Made by a program: the position numbers and the translations under genes. The notes beneath the pieces are model-generated. The model searched no databases, was not told the origin of the DNA, and worked only from the letters and a program-made list of their open reading frames with translations. Source: Sorangium cellulosum (GTDB lineage Bacteria > Myxococcota_A > Polyangia > Polyangiales > Polyangiaceae). From it: DNA of 64,000 nucleotides. The stretch is from contig NZ_CP012670.1 of the NCBI RefSeq assembly GCF_004135735.1, forward strand, positions 6,836,501-6,900,500. Reading direction: 5' to 3'. Positions 26,483-33,883 of this stretch are shown in pieces; within the stretch, counting starts at the first letter, position 1; every line of letters begins with the position of its first letter.

Positions 26483-27774
26483 CCTCGCCTCCTCGGCCGC
26501 GGCAGGCTCACCGACGACTCGGTCGCGACGAACCCGGAGCCCGGGCGCTCCGGGGGCGGGTGGCCCCGCTCCCCGGGCTGCCGGAAGGCGCTGCTGGGCG
26601 GGTGGTGCGGCTCCACGCCGCCGGCAGGCCGCGGGGCGCGGAGCGCGCCGGGCTGCGCCGCCCCCCGCGGCGACGGCTCCTCCGCGAGCGTCACCGGCGG
26701 CGGCACGGACGACTCCTCCTGCGAGCGATCGCGGAGCAGCTCGCCCTCGACGTTGCCGAAGAACTCGCGCGCCGCGTGGAACCCGGCGTTCCTCAGCAGC
26801 TCGTTGCGGGCGGCGACCTCGAGGATCGACGCCATGTCGCGGCCGGGGCGCACCGGGATCACGAGCTCCCGGATCCGCACGCCGAGGATGGTGTGGTAGC
26901 GATCGTCCAGCCCGAGCCGGTCGTACTCGGTCTCCTTCGACCACTCGACGAGCTTGACCACGACGTCGATCCGCTTGCGCTCGCGGATCGAGGTGACGCC
27001 GAAGAGGTCCTTCACGTTGAGGATGCCGAGGCCGCGCACCTCGAGGTGGTACCGGAGCAGCTCCGCCGGGGCGCCGAAGATCATGCCGGGCGGGCGGTAG
27101 TCGCACTCGACCGCGTCGTCGGCCACGAGCCTGTGGCCGCGCATCACGAGATCGAGCGCGCACTCGCTCTTGCCGATCGCGCTCGAGCCCATGAGCAGGA
27201 GGCCCACGCCGAAGACGTCGACGAGCACGCCGTGGAGGCGCAGCCGCGGCGCCAGCCGGTCGTCGAGCAGCGCGTGGAGCGCGGTGATCGTGGCGCTCGA
27301 TCGCACCGCCGAGGCGAGCAGCGGCGTCCCGGTCTCCTCCGCGCACTGCGCGAGCTCCGGCACGGGGACGGCGCCGGCGCCGGGCGCGCTCGCCTCGAGC
27401 GGCGGGTCGCCCTGCGTGAGGATGAGGCACGACAGGCCGAGCCCGAAGAAGCCGCGCAGCGACAGGAGCCGGTCCTCGCGGGAGAGCTTGTGGAGGAACG
27501 AGAGCTCGGTCTGCCCGAGGATCTGCACCCGCGTCGGGACGATGCCGTGGAAGTGGCCGACGAGCGCGAGCCCCGACTTCTGGATGCGGGGGTTCATGAC
27601 GAGCCGGTCGAGGCCCGCGGCGCCCGCCAGCAGCGTGAGCTCGATGCCGAGCGCCTCGTCGGCCATCAGGCTCCGCACGGAGATCGAGGGCTGGTCGAAC
27701 CGCGCCGCTCCGGCGGAGCGCGGCGCCCGCCCGCCCCCGCGCCCCTCGTGCCTGCCGCCGTGCTCTCCGGTCAT
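26479..27774 (-). CDS. hprK: HPr kinase/phosphorylase
   Basis: The product is 431 aa, longer than the usual 310-320 because of a Gly/Arg-rich N-terminal tail of about 25 residues and a ~75-residue Pro-rich C-terminal tail. The kinase core has Walker A GSSAIGKS at 196-203, followed by ECALDLVMRGHRLVADDAVE, and the HprK signature LEVRGLGILNVKDLFG. It phosphorylates and dephosphorylates HPr on the regulatory Ser, which is present in the HPr encoded downstream. ATG 27774 overlaps the EIIA stop (ATGA). In Gram-negatives HprK is found with incomplete regulatory PTS, as here. Confidence 0.92.
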   Translation of the reverse strand: MTGEHGGRHEGRGGGRAPRSAGAARFDQPSISVRSLMADEALGIELTLLAGAAGLDRLVMNPRIQKSGLALVGHFHGIVPTRVQILGQTELSFLHKLSREDRLLSLRGFFGLGLSCLILTQGDPPLEASAPGAGAVPVPELAQCAEETGTPLLASAVRSSATITALHALLDDRLAPRLRLHGVLVDVFGVGLLLMGSSAIGKSECALDLVMRGHRLVADDAVECDYRPPGMIFGAPAELLRYHLEVRGLGILNVKDLFGVTSIRERKRIDVVVKLVEWSKETEYDRLGLDDRYHTILGVRIRELVIPVRPGRDMASILEVAARNELLRNAGFHAAREFFGNVEGELLRDRSQEESSVPPPVTLAEEPSPRGAAQPGALRAPRPAGGVEPHHPPSSAFRQPGERGHPPPERPGSGFVATESSVSLPRPRRRG

Positions 27775-28250
27775 GACGTCGACCTCCCCTCCTCCGCGGC
27801 GATGAGATCGAACGCCGCGCGCCCCGTCGAGGCGCCGAGCAGCCGCCTCCGGAAGGCCTCGTCGCGCAGCAGGCGGGAGATGCGCGCCAGCGTCTTGAGG
27901 TGCTCCCCGGTGGCCCGCTTCGGCCCGATCACGGCGACGAGGATGGACACCGGCGCCCCGTCGATCGCGTCGAAGTCGATCGGCTTCGGGCAGAGCAGGA
28001 CGGCGCCGGTCAACCGCTCGACGCCCTCCATGGCGCCGTGGGGGATGGCCACCCCGCCCCCGACGCCCGTGGACTGCAGGCGCTCGCGCTCGACGAGCAC
28101 CCGCTCGATGTCCTCGGTCTCGACCCGCTGCTGTCCTGCCGCGAGCAGGGCGGCGAGCCGGCGGAGGGCCTCCGCCTTGGAGCGGACGAGCCCCTCCTGC
28201 TCGCTGGCGACGGATACCTGGTGCGCGGACAAGATGTCGCAGACTTGCAT
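27771..28250 (-). CDS. ptsN: PTS EIIA, nitrogen-regulatory (PtsN) type
   Basis: The product is 159 aa from ATG 28250. The phosphorylated His is H71 in GVAIPHGAMEGVE; the fold-2 segment LVAVIGPKRATGEHLKTLARISRLL is typical of EIIA-Fru/Ntr. No EIIB or EIIC domain is attached or encoded nearby, so it is a terminal phosphate acceptor with regulatory output. It is the first gene of a tightly overlapped unit ptsN-hprK-rapZ-ptsH-ptsI. The frame is open upstream to 28370, but the extra residues do not resemble EIIA; no clear ribosome site precedes 28250, so the start is somewhat uncertain. Confidence 0.88.
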   Translation of the reverse strand: MQVCDILSAHQVSVASEQEGLVRSKAEALRRLAALLAAGQQRVETEDIERVLVERERLQSTGVGGGVAIPHGAMEGVERLTGAVLLCPKPIDFDAIDGAPVSILVAVIGPKRATGEHLKTLARISRLLRDEAFRRRLLGASTGRAAFDLIAAEEGRSTS

Positions 28251-28584
28251 GCTGATTTCGGCGCTCTGGCGAGGTGAGAGGGCACGGGGACGGCGCACGC
28301 GGAGCTCGGCGAGGGGCCGAGCGTGCCGATGGATCCATCGTACCCTGAGGACCTCGAGGACGCGACTCAAGGAGGCTATCGCGGCGAGGCGTCCCGGAGG
28401 GCGGTGATGTTCAGCCTCGCCGCCAGCGCGTGGCTGCCGCGCGCTCGCTCCGGCCGAGGAGGGCGGCGCGCCCCGGGCACCACGTGCCCGGGGCCGGTGG
28501 GGGCGCCGCGCCCCGCTCTCTGGCGAGCGTCCGGCGCGGCCTCAACCGGGCGCCCGGCGCAGCCTCAGCGGAGAACGCGGCGGC
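28251..28584 (-). promoter_or_regulatory. Gap between hpf and the PTS unit
   Basis: These 334 bases hold no gene that I can support. They should contain the hpf terminator (see hairpin at 28471-28493) and the promoter of ptsN to ptsI; no -35/-10 or -24/-12 pair is convincing. GC is as high as in coding DNA, and open frames here have no family resemblance. Confidence 0.3.
28471..28493. terminator. Strong GC hairpin downstream of hpf
   Basis: A perfect 10-bp stem (CCCCGGGCAC / GTGCCCGGGG) closes a 3-base loop (28481-28483). It lies about 90 bases past the hpf stop on the minus strand. There is no T-run, but the stability and position favour a terminator or transcript-end stabiliser. Confidence 0.5.
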
Positions 28585-28950
28585 TCACGAGCGAGAGCGC
28601 GCCGCCGCCTCCGCTTCCCGTTCCACCTCGACGGCGTACTCGCCGGCGCTCGTGCCGCCGCGCTTGCGCGCTATGGTGTGCCCCTTGCCATCGCGGATCT
28701 GCCGCTCGAGCTTGTCGTGCACCATGTCGATCGACGCGTACATGTCCTCCCCCCGCTCGGTCGCCTGAAACGCCAGGCTGCCGGACGAGATGCGGACGTC
28801 GGCGACGTGGGTCAGCCCCTCGACGGAGAGGGTCACCTGCGCCGTCATCGCCTGACGGAGAAATTTCTGGAGTTTGGCGACCTTCTCGTGCGCGTACTTC
28901 TTGACGGCCTCGGTACCCACCATGTGCCGGAACGTGATCGTGATGTTCAT
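28585..28950 (-). CDS. hpf: Ribosome hibernation promoting factor (HPF/RaiA family, short form)
   Basis: The product is 121 aa from ATG 28950, with GGAAGGA about 12 bases upstream. Residues 1-100 follow the S30AE fold: ITFRHMVGTEAVKKYAHEKV, then VTLSVEGLTHVADVRISSG and EDMYASIDMVHDKLERQIRD. It lacks the C-terminal dimerisation domain of long HPF, so it is the short type. It binds idle 30S subunits in stationary phase. Its place beside ptsN matches the conserved rpoN-hpf-ptsN neighbourhood of proteobacteria, although rpoN is not here. Confidence 0.92.
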   Translation of the reverse strand: MNITITFRHMVGTEAVKKYAHEKVAKLQKFLRQAMTAQVTLSVEGLTHVADVRISSGSLAFQATERGEDMYASIDMVHDKLERQIRDGKGHTIARKRGGTSAGEYAVEVEREAEAAARSRS

Positions 28951-29128
28951 CGGGCCCAGCCTTCCTTCCCTGACGCGTAGAGGAAACAAGCGACTACGGC
29001 TACAGAGCACCCCTCCGTCTCCATAATAACACTAACTTCCAGCTCGGGTCTGCCCTCAAAGCAGCGCAGTCGTTTTGTTCCTGTCGGTCCCGGTGAGCGC
29101 GCCGCCGGGACGCTCTGCGTCAGCGACG

Positions 29129-29473
29129 TCAACAAGGCATGGCGCGGCCGGCTTGTTCCAGCGCCCGGCGCACCGTGTGCGGGGCGTGACCCGAGGCCAG
29201 GGCGATCTCGCCGACGGTGGGCCTGCGCCCGAGCTCGGAGGTGAGCCGCCGCGCGCTGGCGAGGACGGCGCGGAGCACCTCGACGTCGCCCGACTCGAGC
29301 GGCTCGGCGACGCGCAGGCCCGCGGCCTCGAGCCGGTCGATGAGGTGCTCCACGTCCTCGTACGAGACGGGCCGTCGACCCACGACCTCGGCGATGTCGT
29401 TGAGGTCCACCCGGCCGGTCGGCTGATGGCGTGTGAGGAGCTCCTGGAAAATGTCGTCGATGACAGGCCGCAC
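29129..29473 (-). CDS. Free-standing sigma-70 region 1.1-like protein
   Basis: The product is 114 aa from GTG 29473; no ribosome site is obvious, so the start could differ, though the homology begins at about residue 4. Residues 4-55 (IDDIFQELLTRH, then GRVDLNDIAEVV, VSYEDVEHLIDRLEAAGLRV) match the helical region 1.1 of housekeeping sigma factors. Residues 60-108 (LTSELGRRPTVGEIALASG, then HTVRRALEQAG) look like a sigma region 3-type or small HTH. Regions 2 and 4 are absent, so it is not a sigma factor. It may mimic region 1.1, which blocks DNA access in free sigma or the RNA polymerase channel. Monocistronic, upstream of hpf. Confidence 0.65.
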   Translation of the reverse strand: MRPVIDDIFQELLTRHQPTGRVDLNDIAEVVGRRPVSYEDVEHLIDRLEAAGLRVAEPLESGDVEVLRAVLASARRLTSELGRRPTVGEIALASGHAPHTVRRALEQAGRAMPC

Positions 29474-29778
29474 GGGGCCAGGGTGGCACCTGCGCGCCGC
29501 GCGCGCACGCCCGGGCGCGCTCCCGGGAGCGCGGCGCCCGAGCGCCCCGCCCGCCCGCGCGCGGTCAGGCCGACCTGGCCCCGCGAGGCGCGCGGAGGGC
29601 CACCGCCCCGGTCGCGCCCGCCCCCTCATGACGCGCTGCAGGCGACGCGCTGCACGCAGGGAGCGCCCGGCGCGCGCGCCGCCATCGCCCCTCGCCGGTC
29701 AGGCGGCGCCCGCGCCGCGAACACGGGGCCAGGATCGACACGACGGCTCGATCGAGCTGATAGGATCGGGAGATCCCC

Positions 29779-30645
29779 ATGCGCTGGGCTCCTCCCGACT
29801 CGCGTTCACGCCATGCGATCCGCGACCATATCGCGGCGAACCTCGACCCGGTCGCCGATCACCAGGAGATCACCTTCCTCTCGACATGCCATGATTTCCC
29901 CTGGGACACGCGGCGCGCCCTGGAGCTCGCGCTGCTCCGCGTCTTCGGCGTCGCCAGCACATCGGCGCTCCTGGTGCAGACTGGCGAGCTCCTCGTGCGA
30001 ACGCAGAAGCGTTATGACGACACGGTCCTCCTCCTCGCCGAGATGCTGGAGAACGGATATGACAGCGAGCGCGGACGGGCTGCGCTGCGGCGCATGAACC
30101 GGCAGCACCATCGTCACGTCATCCCGAACGACGAGTACCTCTACACGCTATCGACGTTCATCTTCGAGCCCATCCGCTGGAACGAGCGCTTCGGCTGGCG
30201 CAGGCTGATCGAGAAAGAGAAGCTCGCGTCGTATCATTACTGGAAGCAGGTCGGAGCGCTCATGAACATCAAGGACATCCCGCAGAGCTACGAGGCGTTC
30301 GAGCGCTTCAACCTCGATTACGAGGCGGAGCACCTCTGGTTCTCGGAGGACAACCGCAGGCTCGCCGTGGCGACGCGGGACATGATGCTGGGCTGGGTGC
30401 TGCCGAGAGCCCTGTGGCCGCTCGGGGCGGCGGTCATGCACGCGCTCCTCGACGATCGCCTGCTCGCGGCGGTCGGGCTGCCGCGTCCGCCCCGCGCGAT
30501 GCGCCGCCTCGTCGAGGCGGCGCTCCGCGCGCGCGGCTCCCTGCTGCGGGCGATGCCGCCCCGGCGCTCGCCGCACCTCATCACGAAGAAGAGGAACCGC
30601 ACCTACCCGGACGGCTACCGCATCGAGGACCTCGGCGCGCGGTGA
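29779..30645 (+). CDS. MpaB/latex-clearing-type oxygenase (DUF2236)
   Basis: The product is 288 aa. It matches the ER-bound oxygenase MpaB / rubber oxygenase catalytic domain: FLSTCHDFPWDTRRALELALLR in part, ELLVRTQKRYDDT, and later MNRQHHRHVIPNDEYLYTLSTF and FEPIRWNERFG. Members are haem b proteins in which a conserved His binds the iron; several His are present (HRHV and H at about 32). Codon use is slightly less GC-rich than neighbours. There is no signal peptide. It probably oxidises a lipid or terpenoid; rubber cleavage cannot be inferred. The frame starts with ATG 29779; the ribosome site GGGAG lies about 9 bases before. Confidence 0.82.
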   Translation: MRWAPPDSRSRHAIRDHIAANLDPVADHQEITFLSTCHDFPWDTRRALELALLRVFGVASTSALLVQTGELLVRTQKRYDDTVLLLAEMLENGYDSERGRAALRRMNRQHHRHVIPNDEYLYTLSTFIFEPIRWNERFGWRRLIEKEKLASYHYWKQVGALMNIKDIPQSYEAFERFNLDYEAEHLWFSEDNRRLAVATRDMMLGWVLPRALWPLGAAVMHALLDDRLLAAVGLPRPPRAMRRLVEAALRARGSLLRAMPPRRSPHLITKKRNRTYPDGYRIEDLGAR

Positions 30646-30706
30646 CGAGCACACCTCTGCTCTCAAAGCAAGCCCGCTCTTGCGGCCAGGGAAGCTCGAG
30701 AAGGTC

Positions 30707-30820
30707 TTTTCAGAGAGGTTTCAGAGATTCGCTCAGGGACGTTTGAGATTCTTTTCGGAGAGGTTTCAGAGATTCGCTCAGGGACGTTTGAGATTCTTTT
30801 CGGAAAGGTTTCCAGGGTTC
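30707..30820. repeat. 45-bp tandem repeat of low GC between convergent genes
   Basis: Unit 1 is 30707-30751 and unit 2 is 30752-30796, differing at one base near the start; a third, truncated and mutated unit runs to about 30820. The unit begins TTTTCxGAGAGGTTTCAGAG. GC is near 45-50%, far below the ~72% of the region. It lies between the ends of the MpaB gene (plus) and the kinase gene (minus). A 76-codon open frame crosses it but looks like a by-product of the 15-codon period. Confidence 0.85.
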
Positions 30821-30846
30821 TTTTTCATGGATGTTTCAGGAACGCT

Positions 30847-31902
30847 TCAGGATAGCTGGCGGCGCAGGAACTTCAGGGCCTCACGCGCGGCCGGGCTCAC
30901 CGGCTCATAGGCGTCCGGGGTCTTCCTGAGCACGGCCCCGACCGGCTCTCCGGCGCGGACGCCGAGGATGCGCTCGACATCCTCCAGCAGCGATTGCATG
31001 GAATCGAAGCGGTTCCCGGGCAGCTTGCGCAGCGCCGTCTCGACCAGCGCCTCGACGCGGGGATCGATGTCGGGGCGGAGCGCGCGCAGCCGGGGAGCCG
31101 GAGCGCAGGCGTGCTGGGCGACGACCACCACGTCGTCCGGCGAGGAGAACGGCAGCTCGCCAGTGAGCATGCGGAACAGGGTGACGCCGAGGGCATAGAC
31201 GTCGGTGCGGCCGTCGATGGGATCCGCGAGGGCCTGCTCCGGGGCCATGTAGGGGACCGTGCCGAGCACGATGCCGGTCGCGGTCGCGGGGCCCGATCGC
31301 ACCTTCGCGAAGCCGAAGTCCATCATCTTGAGCACGCGCGGGCCGCCCCCGGCGCTGACGAAAAACATGTTGTCCGGCTTCACGTCGCGGTGGATGATGC
31401 CGGCCGCGTGCGCGGCGGCGAGCGCCGACGCCGCCTGCCGTACCAGCGACAGCGCCATTGCCTCGCTCACCGCCCCCTCGCGCCGGAGCAGCGCGCCCAC
31501 GGACTCGCCCGTGAGCAGCTCCAGCACGATGAACGGAGCGCCGTCCGCGCGCTCGCCCGCGTCGAGGACCTGGATGATGTTGGGGTGCCCGAGCTCCGCC
31601 GCCACCTCGAGCTCGCGGAGGAAGCGCGCCCGCTGGGCCCGGTCCGCGGCGAAGTTGCGGTTCAGGATCTTGATCGCGACCTGCTCTCTCGTGCGGCTGT
31701 CCGCCGCGAGGTAGACGCGCGACATGCCGCCGGCGCCGATGAAGCCCTGGATCACATACCGATCCTCCAGGACGGCGCCGAACTGCCGCGTCGGCCTCGC
31801 CGGCGGGGCGGCCGAGAGGGTCTGAACCAGGCGGGCGCCGTCCTCGGGGCAGAAGCCATAGGACCGGTCGGCGTACACGCGGCGGCAGCGCGGGCAGATC
31901 AT
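30847..31902 (-). CDS. Ser/Thr protein kinase with N-terminal zinc ribbon
   Basis: The product is 351 aa from ATG 31902; in-frame ATGs at 31914, 31917 and 31962 are alternatives, and none has a good ribosome site. Residues 3-25 form a zinc ribbon (CPRC...FCPEDG). The kinase domain spans about 48-305: GAGGMSRVY, K in VAIKIL, HRDVKPDNMF, MDFGFAKV, GTVPYMAPEQ and DVYALG, all catalytic residues kept. The C-terminal 40 residues end in a basic tail. There is no membrane segment, so it is cytosolic. Zinc-ribbon kinases of this architecture are frequent in myxobacteria. The partner is unknown. Confidence 0.9.
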   Translation of the reverse strand: MICPRCRRVYADRSYGFCPEDGARLVQTLSAAPPARPTRQFGAVLEDRYVIQGFIGAGGMSRVYLAADSRTREQVAIKILNRNFAADRAQRARFLRELEVAAELGHPNIIQVLDAGERADGAPFIVLELLTGESVGALLRREGAVSEAMALSLVRQAASALAAAHAAGIIHRDVKPDNMFFVSAGGGPRVLKMMDFGFAKVRSGPATATGIVLGTVPYMAPEQALADPIDGRTDVYALGVTLFRMLTGELPFSSPDDVVVVAQHACAPAPRLRALRPDIDPRVEALVETALRKLPGNRFDSMQSLLEDVERILGVRAGEPVGAVLRKTPDAYEPVSPAAREALKFLRRQLS

Positions 31903-32088
31903 GGCGCGCGTCATCATGACGGCGGGCGCGAGAATCCTCAAGACGCAAGGGGCCTCGAGCATTGTCCGCCCCGGTTGCGGTCATGGGACGTCTCGCCGCC
32001 AAAGCGTGGTAGATCGCCGAGCGGACGTTCGGCAATACGTGCGACTCTCCCTGGCCGCACGATTCACCCCGAGACCGAGAGACAGCCC

Positions 32089-33120
32089 GTGACCTCACAG
32101 AAACATCCCGCGACCCTCATCCCCGGAGACGGCATCGGCCCCGAGATCGTGGAGGCGACGCTGCGCGCCCTCGACGCGCTCGGCGCGCCTTTTGAATGGG
32201 AGACGTGCGTGGCCGGCATGGCCGGCGTCAAGGAGTTCGGTGACCCGCTGCCCCGGGTCACGCTCGACAGCATCCACCGCACGCAGCTCGCGCTCAAGGG
32301 GCCGCTCGAGACGCCGATCGGCGGCGGATACCGCTCCTCCAACGTGCGCCTGCGGCAGGAATTCAAGCTCTACGCCAACGTGCGGCCCGCGCGCACGCTG
32401 ATCCCCGGCGGCCGCTACGAGAACATCGACATCGTGCTCGTGCGCGAGAACCTCGAGGGCCTGTACGTGGGCTTCGAGCACTACATCCCCATCGGCAGCG
32501 ACGAGCACGCCGTCGCGATCGGCTCCGGCGTGAACACCCGCGTGGGCTCGCGCCGCATCGCCGAGTTCGCGTTCGACTATGCGGAGAAGCACGGCCGCAA
32601 GAAGGTCACCATCGTCCACAAGGCCAACATCATGAAGGCGCTCACCGGCCTGTTCCTGGACACGTCGCGCGAGGTGGCCAGGACCTACGCCGGCCGCGTC
32701 GACAGCGACGAGCGCATCGTGGACGCGTGCGCCATGCAGCTCGTCCTGAACCCGTGGCAGTTCGACGTCATCGTCACGACCAACCTGTTCGGCGACATCC
32801 TGTCGGACGAGCTCGCGGGCCTCGTCGGCGGCCTCGGCATGGCGCCGGGCGCGAACATCGGACAGCACGCCGCGATCTTCGAGGCGGTGCACGGCTCGGC
32901 GCCGGACATCGCCGGCAAGGGCGTCGCGAACCCCATCGCGCTGATGCTCGCCGCCGCGATGATGCTCGATCACGTGGGCCAGCGGGAGCTCGCCGGCCGC
33001 CTCCGCGCCGCCATCGACGCGGCGCTGAACGCCGACGGGGTGCGCACCCGCGATCTCGGCGGCAAGGCGGACACCCGGACGCTCACCGACGCCATCGTGG
33101 CGCGCATCAAGAACGGCTGA
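32089..33120 (+). CDS. icd: NAD-dependent isocitrate dehydrogenase (IDH3-like)
   Basis: The product is 343 aa from GTG 32089; residues before this in the open frame are unlike the family. It belongs to the isopropylmalate/isocitrate dehydrogenase family: LIPGDGIGPEIV at the start, VRENLEGLYVGFEH (substrate loop), the catalytic Lys in TIVHKANIMK, metal Asp residues in FGDILSDELAGLVGGLG, and EAVHGSAPDIAGKG near the cofactor site. The length and ENLEG motif fit the short NAD-IDH type (TCA cycle: isocitrate to 2-oxoglutarate). Isopropylmalate or homoisocitrate dehydrogenase is the main alternative, but no leucine or lysine genes are nearby. Confidence 0.87.
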   Translation: MTSQKHPATLIPGDGIGPEIVEATLRALDALGAPFEWETCVAGMAGVKEFGDPLPRVTLDSIHRTQLALKGPLETPIGGGYRSSNVRLRQEFKLYANVRPARTLIPGGRYENIDIVLVRENLEGLYVGFEHYIPIGSDEHAVAIGSGVNTRVGSRRIAEFAFDYAEKHGRKKVTIVHKANIMKALTGLFLDTSREVARTYAGRVDSDERIVDACAMQLVLNPWQFDVIVTTNLFGDILSDELAGLVGGLGMAPGANIGQHAAIFEAVHGSAPDIAGKGVANPIALMLAAAMMLDHVGQRELAGRLRAAIDAALNADGVRTRDLGGKADTRTLTDAIVARIKNG

Positions 33121-33244
33121 GCGGGCGCCGCGGGCCTCGCGCCCGCGGCCGCCTCGGGATCAGCCGCCGCCCGTGGGCGCGGCCGAGCCAACCCCCGGCG
33201 GCGTGATCGAGCGAGCAGGGCGCGGGGGCCGTGCTCGTCGGTGC

Positions 33245-33688
33245 TCAGCGGGGGGGATCGAAGCGGCGTTTCGCCCAGCTCACGAGCGGGCTGTTGTCCC
33301 GGGTCCGCGCGGCGCCGGGCGCGCCGCGGCGCCTCCGCCAGTCGCCTTCGCGGACGCGGCGGCACCCGGCCGCCTGCTCCATCGAGAGGAGGTAAGCCTG
33401 GGCCTCCCGCCCGTCGGCGAGGCGAACGGCGGCTCGGCGGTGCAAGATCGGGTGGCCTCGGTGCACGTCGAGCGCGGCGAGCGCGGCGGGGGCGATGGCG
33501 TAGAGCTCGCCGACCACGGCGACGAGCCCGCCCTCGACGAGGGCGCCGCTCGTACCGAGGTCGACGAGGGCGTACTGGGCGGTCGTGGTCGCCTCGCCGA
33601 GCGGGCGGGCTGCCGCGAGCCACCCGTGCTGGTCCTCGCCCTTCATGAGGTTGTCGTAAACGAAGAGCGCGATCTCGCTGGTGGTCAT
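33245..33688 (-). CDS. Gamma-glutamylcyclotransferase-like (AIG2/GGCT) protein
   Basis: The product is 147 aa from ATG 33688. It has the GGCT fold pattern: FVYDNLMKGEDQH in place of the usual YGTLxxG, GALVEGGLVAVVGELY and LAALDVHRGHPILHRR. In active members the LDxxEG motif supplies the catalytic Glu; here the corresponding place reads LDVHRG, so the Glu seems to be replaced. It may therefore be inactive or have another function. No glutathione genes are next to it. The last 35 residues are Arg-rich and unconserved. Confidence 0.72.
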   Translation of the reverse strand: MTTSEIALFVYDNLMKGEDQHGWLAAARPLGEATTTAQYALVDLGTSGALVEGGLVAVVGELYAIAPAALAALDVHRGHPILHRRAAVRLADGREAQAYLLSMEQAAGCRRVREGDWRRRRGAPGAARTRDNSPLVSWAKRRFDPPR

Positions 33689-33883
33689 CGGTCGTGGTCC
33701 TCGGATGGGTTCGGCGGCCGGGCGAAGACCCTCGCAAAGCGAGAGGGCGGGCGCAAGCTCGGCCGGTGAGGACGACAACGGGGCCGCGGAGCGCTGCAGC
33801 CCGACAGGAACGTTGCATTTCCTTCGGGTTCGTCCGTCTTGCAACCACGGGAGCGCTCCGTCTAGACTCCATTAACTGACAAA

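Noticed and set aside
30680..30910. A 76-codon frame over the 45-bp repeats (FSERFQRFAQGRLRF units)
   Set aside because: The repeat length is a multiple of three so it stays open; there is no ribosome site and it runs into the kinase gene antisense.
31994..32088. Long upstream extension of the isocitrate dehydrogenase frame
   Set aside because: Residues before GTG 32089 are Arg/Glu-rich, antisense to the kinase gene and unlike the family, which starts just before LIPGDGIGPE.
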